The position numbers were made by a program, and so were the translations under genes. From positions 1 to 15,443 of the forward strand of contig JAAYYM010000547.1 of the NCBI GenBank assembly GCA_012515365.1: 15,443 nucleotides of DNA. The letters are read 5' to 3'. This document shows positions 6,459 through 14,526 of this stretch, piece after piece. A model generated the notes under the pieces. That model did no database searches, was not told the origin of the DNA, and saw only the letters and a list, made by a program, of their open reading frames with translations. This DNA is from Clostridia bacterium. GTDB lineage: Bacteria > Bacillota_A > Clostridia > Lachnospirales > Lachnospiraceae. Each line of letters begins with the position of its first letter. Within the stretch, counting starts at the first letter, position 1.

Positions 6459-7640
6459 CTACTCTCTTAATCCAAGATACCGATACTTCTGATCCTTAAG
6501 ACCATTTTCGGCAATCGACTGAAGCTCTTCATATACATGTTCAACATCCTCTACACGTACATCTCTGCCAGAAAGACCGTATACGATATTGATCACCTGT
6601 GCCTCGCATTTTGCACGGTACATAGCTGCAGTCAGTTCCGCTGCAATTGGTCCTCCGTTAGCACTATAGCTTTCTGAACGGTCCATAATTGCTACCGCCT
6701 TACAGCCCTTTAATGCCTCTGCCATCTCCTGCGCCGGAAACGGACGAAACACACGTATTTTTAATAAGCCTGCCTTGACATTCTTTGCACGCAGCTGATC
6801 GATCGCATCCTTAATGGCACCGCATACTGAGCCGATCGCAACAATTGCAAAATCTGCATCCTCAAGTTTATATTCTTCAAAAAATCCATAGCTCCTGCCT
6901 GATATTTTCTCGAAATCCTTTGCCACATCTAATATGACTTTTTTTGCACGGATCATTGCTTCCGCCTGTGCTTTCTTTGCCTCCATACAATAGCCCGAGA
7001 CCGCATATGGTCCGACTGACATTCGCTCGTCCGGATTCAGCAGATAATGCTCCGGTTGATATTCTCCGACAAAATCTTTGACCACCTTATCCTCTAATAA
7101 TTCAATATTTGCTACTGCATGACTGGTAATAAAACCATCCTGACACATCATAACCGGAAGCATAACATCTTTATGTTCTGCGATCAGAAATGCCTGAAGA
7201 AAATTATCATATGCTTCCTGATTATCTTCTGCATATATCTGGATCCAGCCGGTATCTCTGGCACCCATGCTGTCAGAGTGTTCACAGTTGATGTTGATCG
7301 GACCTGATAAAGCACGATTAACAAGTGCATGCACGATCGGCAGACGATTAGATGCCGCCACGCATAGAACCTCCCACATCAGTGCAAGCCCACAAGAAGA
7401 AGTAGCTGTTAAGGTACGTGCTCCTGCTGCAGATGCTCCGATTGCAGCACTCATAGAGCTATGCTCACTCTCTACCGGAATGAATTCGGTAGACATTTCA
7501 CCATTTGCAATATAATTCGATACCATCTGTGGAAGCTCTGTAGATGGTGTGATCGGAAATGCCGGCATAACGTCCGGATTGATTTGTTTCATTGCATAAG
7601 CAACTGCTTCGTTACCTGACATTCTTTCTTTGACTGCCAT
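6459..7640 (-). CDS. porA: 2-oxoacid:ferredoxin oxidoreductase, alpha subunit
   Basis: A 393-aa pyrimidine-binding/transketolase-like subunit. Visible family features are AFPITPSTELPQ near the N-terminus, the ESEHSSMSAAIGASAAGART segment that binds the TPP pyrimidine side, the NRALSGPININCEHSD block, and a C-terminal domain (about 250-380) containing DFAIVAIGSVCGA and IMDRSESYSANGGP. An upstream ATG in frame (7664) would add 8 residues inside the delta gene. I prefer the ATG at 7640 (MAVKERMSGNEA), because GGGGAGG lies 9 nt before it and the delta stop (TAG, 7644-7642) is just upstream. The spacing of one base from the delta gene indicates coupling. Together with beta it forms the active site. 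Confidence 0.9.
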   Translation of the reverse strand: MAVKERMSGNEAVAYAMKQINPDVMPAFPITPSTELPQMVSNYIANGEMSTEFIPVESEHSSMSAAIGASAAGARTLTATSSCGLALMWEVLCVAASNRLPIVHALVNRALSGPININCEHSDSMGARDTGWIQIYAEDNQEAYDNFLQAFLIAEHKDVMLPVMMCQDGFITSHAVANIELLEDKVVKDFVGEYQPEHYLLNPDERMSVGPYAVSGYCMEAKKAQAEAMIRAKKVILDVAKDFEKISGRSYGFFEEYKLEDADFAIVAIGSVCGAIKDAIDQLRAKNVKAGLLKIRVFRPFPAQEMAEALKGCKAVAIMDRSESYSANGGPIAAELTAAMYRAKCEAQVINIVYGLSGRDVRVEDVEHVYEELQSIAENGLKDQKYRYLGLRE

Positions 7641-7641
7641 A

Positions 7642-7956
7642 CTATTTAACCTCCCCTTTTCCATCGATCATTTCGATTGCTCCAAACGGACAAGCCTTTT
7701 CACAAATGCCACAGCCCTTGCAATGCAAAAGATCAAACGCTCCTCTTTTCTGATCCTTTACCGGAATACTGCTATCTGGACAATACGGTACACACAGCAG
7801 ACATTGTTTACATAAATCTTCTCTAAAAACAGGAGTTTTGGTTCTCCATTCTCCGGTTTCAAATGCCTTTGATGTCGCAGGCTCATGAATCTGCAAACCA
7901 ATCGTTAGATCCTGCCATCTCGTGGTCTCATCAATATCTTTTGCCTTAAATGCCAT
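7642..7956 (-). CDS. porD: 2-oxoacid:ferredoxin oxidoreductase, delta (2x[4Fe-4S] ferredoxin) subunit
   Basis: A 104-aa electron-transfer subunit. Two ferredoxin motifs are complete: Cys49/52/55/59 in CKQCLLCVPYCP and Cys79/82/85/89 in CKGCGICEKACP, ligating two [4Fe-4S] clusters that pass electrons from the alpha/beta active site to external ferredoxin. The roughly 45-residue N-terminal extension is typical of PorD/VorD subunits and distinguishes it from a free ferredoxin. Its ATG overlaps the gamma stop by one base (TAATG at 7958-7954), with GGAGG inside the gamma 3' end, so the two are translationally coupled. Confidence 0.93.
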   Translation of the reverse strand: MAFKAKDIDETTRWQDLTIGLQIHEPATSKAFETGEWRTKTPVFREDLCKQCLLCVPYCPDSSIPVKDQKRGAFDLLHCKGCGICEKACPFGAIEMIDGKGEVK

Positions 7957-8528
7957 TATTTTACCTCCTTCATAGCCAGCTCCAGAGCATGCATATTGCC
8001 TTCAAGAACCTCCGGCTTCTTCGCAAATTTATGTTTCAGTGAAGTTTCCATTTCTTTCAAAAAAACCTGTTCATCCATTACTTTAGAAATCTTCACAATA
8101 GCTGCCAGCATCGGCGTATTCGGGAAATACTTTCCAAGTGTTTTCATACATACATCTTTTGCATCTATGATATACACATCTCCCTCGTAGCCATTCAGCA
8201 GCGGTATCATTTCTTCCTTCGTTCTTTCTGTATTAATCAGGATTGCTCCTTCTTTTTTCAAACCACTTGTAACGTCTACACTATGTAAGAGAGTCTCATC
8301 TACCACGACTACATAATCAGGCTCATAAATGTTTGAATGTACCCTGATTTTTTGGTCGCTGATCCTGTCATACGCTGTGATCGGTGCCCCCATTCTCTCT
8401 GGGCCGTATTCAGGAAATCCCTGCACATTCTTTCCTACACTGAAAGCGACATCTGCTAACAGCAGTGCAGCTGTCTTCGCACCTTGGCCCCCACGCCCAT
8501 GCCATCTGATTTCTGTTAATCCTTCCAT
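7956..8528 (-). CDS. porG: 2-oxoacid:ferredoxin oxidoreductase, gamma subunit
   Basis: A 190-aa gamma domain, the first gene of the operon. It starts with the glycine-rich RWHGRGGQGAKTAA (residues 8-21), followed by GFPEYGPERMGAP (38-50), both hallmarks of the POR/VOR/IOR gamma family. The ATG at 8528 has AAGGAGG (8542-8536). The gene starts about 50 nt after the T-box terminator run, so the whole four-gene operon should depend on T-box antitermination. In the oxidoreductases of this type gamma helps in CoA binding and complex assembly (family knowledge). Gene order gamma-delta-alpha-beta matches the ancestral four-subunit arrangement, unlike the single-chain pyruvate:ferredoxin oxidoreductase common in clostridia. 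Confidence 0.92.
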   Translation of the reverse strand: MEGLTEIRWHGRGGQGAKTAALLLADVAFSVGKNVQGFPEYGPERMGAPITAYDRISDQKIRVHSNIYEPDYVVVVDETLLHSVDVTSGLKKEGAILINTERTKEEMIPLLNGYEGDVYIIDAKDVCMKTLGKYFPNTPMLAAIVKISKVMDEQVFLKEMETSLKHKFAKKPEVLEGNMHALELAMKEVK

Positions 8529-8576
8529 ACCTGTTCCTCCTTAATATTCCTGCCAAAAACCACTAAACGTGATAAT

Positions 8577-8608
8577 AAAAAACGCCCTAAGCTTTTACGC
8601 TTAGGGCG
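8577..8608 (-). terminator. T-box terminator hairpin
   Basis: On the minus strand CGCCCTAAGC (8608-8599) pairs perfectly with GCTTAGGGCG (8592-8583) around a 6-nt loop and is followed by TTTTTT (8582-8577). Its 5' arm begins where the antiterminator 3' arm would lie, making the two folds exclusive, as expected for a T-box. Confidence 0.93.
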
Positions 8609-8879
8609 AACATCTTGTCCGTGTTACCACCTAATTTTGAAGTTTACACTTCACACTCAGCCAGTACAGAAACTGTGTATGCAGTAACGATACCGTTCTC
8701 TATATAACGTTAGAGAAATCCGTTGGAGTCTACTCGACATCATCTTTCGGTCCACTGCTATCAGGTGATTTTCAATATTGATCGGATAAAGACTTCCAGC
8801 ACCGTCTTCTCTCTGTCATCCAAATGAATATTTACTGTTCCTTGTCATCACATTTAATTATAAATTCAATTACTTACTG
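8577..8879 (-). promoter_or_regulatory. T-box riboswitch leader, probable isoleucine (AUC) specifier
   Basis: A roughly 300-nt untranslated leader of the oxidoreductase operon, read on the minus strand. The T-box motif AGGTGGTAACACGG (8632-8619) carries the UGGU bulge that pairs with an uncharged ACCA tRNA end. Stem I has an AGAGAGA internal-loop strand, the terminal loop GGTGCTGG closed by GAC/GTC, a GGAT/ATCC helix and a lower AATATT/AATATT helix. Below that is the specifier loop: AACAGTA (with the usual AGTA) on the 5' side and GAAAATCA on the 3' side, closed by AGG/CCT. The codon just before the conserved A of ACC is ATC, that is Ile; the UGGU bulge agrees with the A73 discriminator of tRNA-Ile. 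A UUCUCUA/UAUAGAGAA hairpin resembles Stem II/III. The T-box call is firm; the codon assignment is by manual folding. Confidence 0.92.
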
Positions 8880-8884
8880 ATTCG

Positions 8885-8913
8885 ATTCTAGCATTATCAA
8901 AATCTTTTGTCAA
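8885..8913 (-). promoter_or_regulatory. Sigma-A promoter of the T-box/oxidoreductase operon
   Basis: A perfect -35 TTGACA (8913-8908), exactly 17-bp spacer and -10 TAGAAT (8890-8885), with the start predicted near 8878, just before Stem I of the T-box. A strong promoter fits control by antitermination rather than initiation. Confidence 0.9.
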
Positions 8914-8974
8914 TCACCGATTTATCTCGTCATCTCAATCTGATTGATCTGATTGTTTCAGTCTGTTTATAGAT

Positions 8975-9670
8975 TTATCTTCCTGTCTCATTTTGCAGCG
9001 TTCCCTTGATAATCAAACGATGACTGCCTACAAATAATGGCGTGCAGGTGATCAGAGTGAGCTCACTTTGTTTCGTATCCTGACTCAATACAGAAACGTC
9101 CTCTGGTTCTACGACATAACTTTCTGTAACAGTATATTGATATATCCCATTCAGTGTTTCTATCTCAACAGTATCGCCTGCCTCAACTTCATTCAAGCGG
9201 TTAAAAAATCGTCCAAATACATAATTACGATGTCCGGCAATTGCACAATTCCCGATTGTTCCCGGAAGAGCTGTTTCTTCCATATGTCCAAGTGCACTGC
9301 TAATAACACTTGAAGAAGAACCTTCTTTGACTGCTTCTTCAAGATCAATTTTAGAAATGCGAAGAACGCCCAGTAATTCTCCCTTTTCTAACCTTTCCTG
9401 CATGGTAAGCGCATCTTCTGTATCAGTTTCACCTATGTCTTCATTTTGTCCACTGATTTGCTGCTCTTTTTGTTGATCATTCTCGTTAGATACAACAATC
9501 ATCTGCTCTTTTTCTTTCGCAAATTGTGAAACAGCAGTTCGGCTTCTGACATAATCTATCACATTTACAAGCAGCACTGCCGCCATCAGCAGACAGCCTG
9601 CAATGATAAGCAGGCGGCCGGATAGCCGCCTGTATTCATTTATTTCATCACTTCGTCTATTCATCTTCAT
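8975..9670 (-). CDS. Class C/D-type sortase dedicated to the adjacent adhesin
   Basis: A membrane-bound transpeptidase that cleaves an LPXTG-type signal between Thr and Gly and joins the protein to the cell wall or to another subunit. The 231 aa have a basic N-terminus, one transmembrane segment (about 19-37), an acidic Gln/Glu-rich linker (about 51-92) and a sortase beta-barrel. The catalytic set is complete: His147 in IAGHRNY, Cys209 in TLITCTP, Arg218 in GSHRLII. The absence of a C-terminal membrane helix and of an obvious lid favours class D, but the linkage to a SpaA-type adhesin also fits pilin-type enzymes; the class is left open. The first ATG overlaps the end of the adhesin frame by 14 bases (ATGAAGATGAATAG), with AAAGGAAAG upstream, so the two are co-translated. 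The likely substrate is the LPKTG protein encoded just upstream. Confidence 0.92.
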   Translation of the reverse strand: MKMNRRSDEINEYRRLSGRLLIIAGCLLMAAVLLVNVIDYVRSRTAVSQFAKEKEQMIVVSNENDQQKEQQISGQNEDIGETDTEDALTMQERLEKGELLGVLRISKIDLEEAVKEGSSSSVISSALGHMEETALPGTIGNCAIAGHRNYVFGRFFNRLNEVEAGDTVEIETLNGIYQYTVTESYVVEPEDVSVLSQDTKQSELTLITCTPLFVGSHRLIIKGTLQNETGR

Positions 9671-10193
9671 GTTTACGTTTCTTTCCTTTATGATTTAGAA
9701 TAATTCCTCCTGCTGTCATAGAAGCTCCTAACATGAACAGTATTGCCGAACCAACAAATCCTCCTGTTTTCGGTAATTCTTTTGCTTTTACGGATTTTTG
9801 CAATTCAAGCCATGCTGCAAGTGCCTCCGGACTATAGCCAGTTGGAGTGACAATTGTAGGTTCATGACCATTTTTACGATTGGTAGTTGTCGTTGTCTCA
9901 TCTGATGGCTGTTTTGGTGTTTCCGGTGGACTCTGAGGATTTTGTGGTGGTGATGGAGGCGTAGTAGCTTTTCTATCTTCAACATTCCTTGTCGTCAAAC
10001 TACCTTTTTCTCCCGTAGTAACTCTGATATCTTTCGCCAGCTGATATCCCACCGGGGCTGTCACCTCATGTAGTATATAGGTAGTATTTTCGGTTAATCC
10101 ATAGAAAAACGCCTCACCTGCCGCATTCGTTGTTGCAAGTCCTACTTCTTCACCTGCAAGACTCAACAACTGGTAAACTGCTCCTTGCAGCAC
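9657..10193 (-). CDS. C-terminal part of the split adhesin: SpaA/Cna-B domain, proline-rich stalk and LPKTG anchor
   Basis: A 178-aa open frame from a GTG, without a signal peptide, so alone it could not be exported. Contents: a Cna-B/SpaA fold (LQGAVYQL, TTNAAGEAFFYGL, and YILHEVTAPVGY whose Glu is the expected isopeptide catalyst, then the Asn of TTRNVED); a Pro/Thr-rich stalk (about 76-105); ELPKTGG; a hydrophobic helix; and a basic tail KGKKRKHEDE, which is a complete wall-sorting signal. The same frame extends upstream, without any ribosome site, through 11 codons reading IIKSEKNNPTL to the TAA at 10227. Those codons hold the first beta strand and the Lys needed for the isopeptide bond. 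I therefore read it as the detached 3' end of the adhesin gene, not an independent gene. It is expressed only by readthrough or reinitiation, if at all. Confidence 0.75.
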   Translation of the reverse strand: MLQGAVYQLLSLAGEEVGLATTNAAGEAFFYGLTENTTYILHEVTAPVGYQLAKDIRVTTGEKGSLTTRNVEDRKATTPPSPPQNPQSPPETPKQPSDETTTTTNRKNGHEPTIVTPTGYSPEALAAWLELQKSVKAKELPKTGGFVGSAILFMLGASMTAGGIILNHKGKKRKHEDE

Positions 10194-10226
10194 AAGCGTC
10201 GGGTTGTTTTTTTCACTCTTAATGAT

Positions 10227-13208
10227 TTATATTTTTGTACTTTCACGTAAACTTCCTGACGCTGAGGCTCTTCTCATATCTTCTCTGCTTACATCTTTAC
10301 GATCAGTAGCCGCACCCGGTATCGTTCCTAACTGAATTCCATTGCTATAGCTTGTAACTTCAGGGTCATCCGTGTCTACAATTACCTCATATTTTAAAAT
10401 CAGCGCTGTTGCCCTTTTGCGTAGCAGACGGATGATCATTTCTTCACAATTTGATGCATTGGTTGTAATCGACACTGCATAGTCTGTTCCCTTTACCAAC
10501 GCTTCCCCTTCTGTAAGAGTTCCATCAGGCGCTACTGTAGCTGTCGATAACGTAACCGTACCCATGTTAAACGACATGCACTTAGCACTCAGAACATCCT
10601 TTAGCGCAGTATTAGCTGGCAATTCCGTCTGACTCGCATTGATATTAACTGTATATTTTAACGTATCTCTATTCTTGATTTCTACTGCCTTTTCCAAAGC
10701 ACGGGTTACAAGATCAACATGCGCAGAAGCTGCTGGTCCGTTGCTGACTGTATATTGATTGCCTAATGAAGCATGATTATCAACTACAACCGTTGTATTC
10801 TGTCCCCCAAACTTATTTGCAAAGTAGGGACTGTTTACATCAACCACTGTCTGATACTTGATTTTTCCATAATAGTCCTTTTCAATATCAGGCAGATAGA
10901 TCTTCAACTCACCTTTTGCAGTATTTGTAGGCGCCTTATAAGTATAATAAGGTTCTGTTGTGCTTATGGTTGTTCCAATATTGAAGGTTTCCTTTCGTAC
11001 ATTGGGTGATTGATAAAGTTCGTAAGTCAGTTCACCTGTTCCTTCTAATAATGTAGTTCCCGCAGATAGCAAATCTGTTACAACAACATCCGTTAATGCC
11101 ATCAGATTTTGATTGACTGTAACGGTCCATGGAATCTGATGTGTCTGATGATCATATGTTCCAGCCTCTTTTGCAATCATGGTACTATTCGCATGTACAG
11201 TAGCTGTTGCACGGTCATATTCTACTCCGCCAGCTTTTAGGATTGCTGTATTCAAATAATCTTTTGACGCATTTTTTGCAAAAAAGTCTGTCTCTGAATC
11301 TATTAGTTTTGTTCGAAACGTCATGGTAACCTTAGTTGCCCCAATCGAAGAAAAACCAAACACCGCAGTCTCTCCCGCTGCTACCGGAGTCGTAGGCTGT
11401 CTCACCAAAGTAATGGTTCCTGCCGGATCTGTTTCTGTAATACTTGCGGAATCTACTATATATTCTTGTCCTGCTCCTATCACATCTTCAACAGTTATAT
11501 TATCACCCAGATTCAATTTGTTCTGGTTAAAGCATACCGTCCATTTTATCTCTCTTGTAGAAGGATCATAGACTCCCTCCTTGCTGATCACACTTGAGCC
11601 CATTCCCGATTCCTTTGTCAAAACCGGACCCGTTAACTCAGCAGATTTACCCGGACCATAATAGTCTTTCCAATTCCATGTCAGCCATGCATTGTTCTTA
11701 GGCTCTGCATGATTACCCTCTTGATATGCTGCCCAGTCAGAAATTCTGGTTGTATATCTTAATGTAATATAAGTCGGATTGCTCACATTCGCTGCATCTA
11801 TCAACGCCTTCAGATCAATTCCTGTATCACCATTTATGATAGCCTTTGATCCTTGTGTTCCTACAGAACACAATTCAGAAATAGAATGATCACAGGTATC
11901 GCTATTCACAGAAAATGAGATATCAACCTTGCCATTCTGAGCACCCACATATTGTAATGGATAATCCATTGTATCATGCAAATGCAGCTCTTCCATACTT
12001 CCATAATAACCGTTCAGATAAATCTTTAGTGTCCATTCGAGCGTTGCAGTATTCCCTGAAGAATCAATAACCAGATTATCATGACTCTTCTCGAGCCAGT
12101 TATCAATTGTTTTGCTTACGGTTGTTGTCGCATTAGCTGAACCAATTGGTGTTGAATCTGTTGTATTGGTTACATTAATCTGATTAGAAACAGCCTTACT
12201 GAATGTTCCCCCATTCTCAGCAATACCCGCTAATACACTGTCCGCAACCTTTGTTTTATACTTGAAAACAATCGTTTTATCTTTCTGCGTAAAATCACTG
12301 GTCAATGTATAATCAAAGCTTATGCTCTGAACATTATTTGCATCGCTTGATGTGGTAACCTCCGGGATGCTGGGTGTTCCTGGTATTCCATTTCCACTTA
12401 TGGACAATGAAGGATCCAAATAAAAAAGTCCATTTGAAAAAGTGTCCTGAAAATGAAATGTCTTTCCACTATAGTCTATTCCATGTGAAACCAGTGTAAC
12501 AGTCCATTCTATTGTATTACTCGCACTGTCATATGCACCTGCCGTCTTTGAAAGCGTTGGAATAACCGGTTTATTATCTTTAATAACTACTGTCTTTGAC
12601 GGTTGTCCGTTTCCACCGCTAAAATCGATTGTAACCTCTTGCGCATCACCCACTTTAGATGCATCAAGGCCAGTCGTATAATCAAATTCTATATCACCTA
12701 AAAGTTCATTTGGATGTTCGATTGCAAGATTAGGATCAAACGTAAAAAGAATATCTCTTGTCTCTGGATCATAAGTAATTGTTCCTAATACAATTGCCCC
12801 TCCATTTGCTGTTACCTGAATGGGATTTGCAAGTCCCTGAGGATCTAGTCTTTCGTCCAGCCGGCCTATCTTATGACTTCCTCCATATGTACCATCTGAT
12901 ACGGTATCATTTGTGTTAATATTTAAATCACCTATCGACACTTTATAGTGTATCGCAAATGATCCCGTGAGTTTAACTTCTAAATCATCCGTGAGTTCTA
13001 CTCCTGTCACTTCATCATCCGAATATGTCACTTGTGCAGTAACATAAGTGGACCAGTCCTGGTTTGCTGCCTCCACCTCTACAGTGGAAAAAAATATCCC
13101 AGGCAATACAATAGCCGCCGCCACTAAAAGTGCCAGCCATTTCTTCATCATCTTGTAATTAGATCTTCCCTTGTTCATGTCGTCCCCTTGTTTCTTTTCT
13201 CTCTTCAT
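10227..13208 (-). CDS. Secreted multi-domain adhesin body, C-terminus cut by an in-frame TAA
   Basis: A 993-aa extracellular protein. A long basic N-terminus and hydrophobic segment (about 24-41) ending near EVEAA form an export signal. The body has about five Ig-like units of 140-175 residues, each opened by a Lys-containing strand and a WTV/YTV strand: KTAGAYD..IEWTV (near 221), LEWTLK (near 390), SKEGVYD..IKWTV (near 542), KEAGTYD..IPWTV (near 680) and LEKAVEI..LKYTV (near 838). Such repeats are typical of isopeptide-stabilised Gram-positive surface adhesins. The ligand is unknown. The ATG at 13208 has GAGGGG 7 nt upstream; a longer TTG start at 13223 would place the ribosome site inside the gene and is rejected. 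Translation stops at TAA 10229-10227, leaving no wall anchor; the anchor continues in the same frame downstream. A promoter lies at 13262-13291, and the sortase is the next gene. Confidence 0.88.
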   Translation of the reverse strand: MKREKKQGDDMNKGRSNYKMMKKWLALLVAAAIVLPGIFFSTVEVEAANQDWSTYVTAQVTYSDDEVTGVELTDDLEVKLTGSFAIHYKVSIGDLNINTNDTVSDGTYGGSHKIGRLDERLDPQGLANPIQVTANGGAIVLGTITYDPETRDILFTFDPNLAIEHPNELLGDIEFDYTTGLDASKVGDAQEVTIDFSGGNGQPSKTVVIKDNKPVIPTLSKTAGAYDSASNTIEWTVTLVSHGIDYSGKTFHFQDTFSNGLFYLDPSLSISGNGIPGTPSIPEVTTSSDANNVQSISFDYTLTSDFTQKDKTIVFKYKTKVADSVLAGIAENGGTFSKAVSNQINVTNTTDSTPIGSANATTTVSKTIDNWLEKSHDNLVIDSSGNTATLEWTLKIYLNGYYGSMEELHLHDTMDYPLQYVGAQNGKVDISFSVNSDTCDHSISELCSVGTQGSKAIINGDTGIDLKALIDAANVSNPTYITLRYTTRISDWAAYQEGNHAEPKNNAWLTWNWKDYYGPGKSAELTGPVLTKESGMGSSVISKEGVYDPSTREIKWTVCFNQNKLNLGDNITVEDVIGAGQEYIVDSASITETDPAGTITLVRQPTTPVAAGETAVFGFSSIGATKVTMTFRTKLIDSETDFFAKNASKDYLNTAILKAGGVEYDRATATVHANSTMIAKEAGTYDHQTHQIPWTVTVNQNLMALTDVVVTDLLSAGTTLLEGTGELTYELYQSPNVRKETFNIGTTISTTEPYYTYKAPTNTAKGELKIYLPDIEKDYYGKIKYQTVVDVNSPYFANKFGGQNTTVVVDNHASLGNQYTVSNGPAASAHVDLVTRALEKAVEIKNRDTLKYTVNINASQTELPANTALKDVLSAKCMSFNMGTVTLSTATVAPDGTLTEGEALVKGTDYAVSITTNASNCEEMIIRLLRKRATALILKYEVIVDTDDPEVTSYSNGIQLGTIPGAATDRKDVSREDMRRASASGSLRESTKI

Positions 13209-13261
13209 TTTTGTTCCCCTCAAAAATATTTTGAATACTACATCTAGTTACATATGTTAAT

Positions 13262-13291
13262 ATTTTACCATATATTCCAACCCATTCTCAA
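13262..13291 (-). promoter_or_regulatory. Sigma-A promoter of the adhesin-sortase operon
   Basis: On the minus strand: -35 TTGAGA (13291-13286), 18-bp spacer, -10 TAAAAT (13267-13262), preceded by TGG, an extended -10 element. It lies about 50 bp before the adhesin ATG. Confidence 0.65.
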
Positions 13292-13389
13292 TCCAATTCT
13301 TCACATTTCCAGCCGATTCTTCGCATATTGTAACTATTTTATCAATCTTTTGTATCAGCATGTTCGATATTTGTCTATTGATTGTGCGG

Positions 13390-13437
13390 AAAATAAATAT
13401 CCCTCCGGTGAACACATATGCGCTCATCCGGAGGGAT
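13390..13437 (-). terminator. Terminator of the LacI-family regulator gene
   Basis: ATCCCTCCGG (13437-13428, minus reading) pairs perfectly with CCGGAGGGAT (13408-13399). The loop can fold further (TGA/TCA and CGCA/TGTG). It is followed by ATTTATTTT on the minus strand and lies 45 bp after the regulator stop codon. Confidence 0.8.
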
Positions 13438-13481
13438 ACCATGAAGGAGTATATTCCAAAATGAATATCGATATAAACAAC

Positions 13482-14498
13482 CTATTCTAATGTGCCTACA
13501 GAATCACCTTTTACCACATCACCTTTAATCACGATTTTTTCAATCAAAGTTGTTTTCGGATTTTCAATCAGGCTGATCAGTTTCTCGGCAGCCACACGTC
13601 CGATTTCCTTTGAATTCTGCTGAATCGTTGTAATTCTTGGATCTATGATTTGAGAAATGTAGGTACCATCATATCCCACTACGGAGATATCCTGAGGAAT
13701 TCTAAGCTTCCTCTCTTTTATCGCATTAATGCCACCAATGCAGGAATAATCATCTGGATAAAAAATACATGTTGGCGGCTCTTTTAAATCTAAAAGCTCT
13801 TTTGTCAGCTCTGCTGCAAGGTCTGGATTTCTGTATAATCCGTTTTTAATATATTCATCCGGCACTTCGATCCGCAGCTGCTCCAAAGTCCGATAGAAAC
13901 TACCAAGTCGATTCTGTGTAACAGAAGTGTCATCACCATGTATATATGCAATTTTACGATGACCACATTCATAAACATAAGTCAGCAGATCATAAATACC
14001 AGAAACATTATCTGAAACAACCGCAATGCGATAATCAAATACGTGATCAATTGTTACGATAGGCAGCTCACTGTGAATCAACTCGATCACTTCCGGATCG
14101 TAAAAGTCAACACAGGCGATCACAACACCATCAACGCCACGGTACAGACTATGCTCTAAGTAGGACATTCTGCTCTTTCTGGTGCTGCAGTTAATAAACG
14201 TAATATCAAATCCATTCTGCTCTGCTGTCACCTTAAAGCTGTCAAGAACATGAGAAAAATAATCATGTGTCAGACCACTTCGTCCCTCATCAACAAACAA
14301 CACTCCTATATTATAAGTACGTCTTGTCTTTAATGCTCTGGCTGATGAATTGGGTAAATATCCAAGCTCCTTTGCAACTCTTTTCACTTGCTTCTTCGTC
14401 GTCTCACCAATATCATTATGATCATTCAACGCTTTACTTACAGTAGCAACTGAAACACCACATTTAGCAGCAATATCTTTCATGGAAATCATATTCAT
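13482..14498 (-). CDS. LacI-family transcriptional repressor
   Basis: A 338-aa DNA-binding regulator. The N-terminal helix-turn-helix is textbook LacI (ISMKDIAAKCGVSVATVSKALN), followed by the hinge region LGYLPNSSARALKTRR with its Leu/Ala pair. A periplasmic-binding-like sugar-sensing domain runs from about residue 60 (NIGVLFVDEG) to the end (VIKGDVVKGDSVGTLE). The frame is open further upstream, to 14576, but the promoter -10 (14553-14548) and operator lie inside that extension. The start is therefore ATG 14498, or ATG 14492, which has better spacing to AAAGGA. The divergent gene is a GH94 phosphorylase, so the effector is likely cellobiose, a cello-oligosaccharide or a phosphorylated derivative (inference). 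Operator copies by both start points suggest that it represses itself and the phosphorylase. Confidence 0.94.
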   Translation of the reverse strand: MNMISMKDIAAKCGVSVATVSKALNDHNDIGETTKKQVKRVAKELGYLPNSSARALKTRRTYNIGVLFVDEGRSGLTHDYFSHVLDSFKVTAEQNGFDITFINCSTRKSRMSYLEHSLYRGVDGVVIACVDFYDPEVIELIHSELPIVTIDHVFDYRIAVVSDNVSGIYDLLTYVYECGHRKIAYIHGDDTSVTQNRLGSFYRTLEQLRIEVPDEYIKNGLYRNPDLAAELTKELLDLKEPPTCIFYPDDYSCIGGINAIKERKLRIPQDISVVGYDGTYISQIIDPRITTIQQNSKEIGRVAAEKLISLIENPKTTLIEKIVIKGDVVKGDSVGTLE

Positions 14499-14526
14499 TA
14501 CTTCCTTTCCATTCTTGGTCTTAACA

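Noticed and set aside
7641..7664. Eight-residue N-terminal extension of the alpha subunit from an ATG at 7664
   Set aside because: It lies within the delta gene; GGGGAGG is correctly spaced for the ATG at 7640, and family members begin near MSGNEA.
8914..8974. Possible terminator after the sortase gene
   Set aside because: Only a weak CAATC/GATTG pairing is present with no T run; the next feature is the T-box promoter.
10191..10193. GTG at 10193 as a genuine start of an independent surface protein
   Set aside because: There is no ribosome site and no signal peptide, and the start falls inside the SpaA domain, after its isopeptide Lys.
13209..13223. TTG start for the adhesin at 13223
   Set aside because: GAGGGG, the ribosome site for the ATG at 13208, would fall inside the coding sequence.
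13399..13437. Inverted repeat considered as an operator for the adhesin operon
   Set aside because: It has a GC-rich stem with a T-rich tail just after the regulator stop codon and more than 100 bp from the adhesin promoter, so a terminator explains it better.
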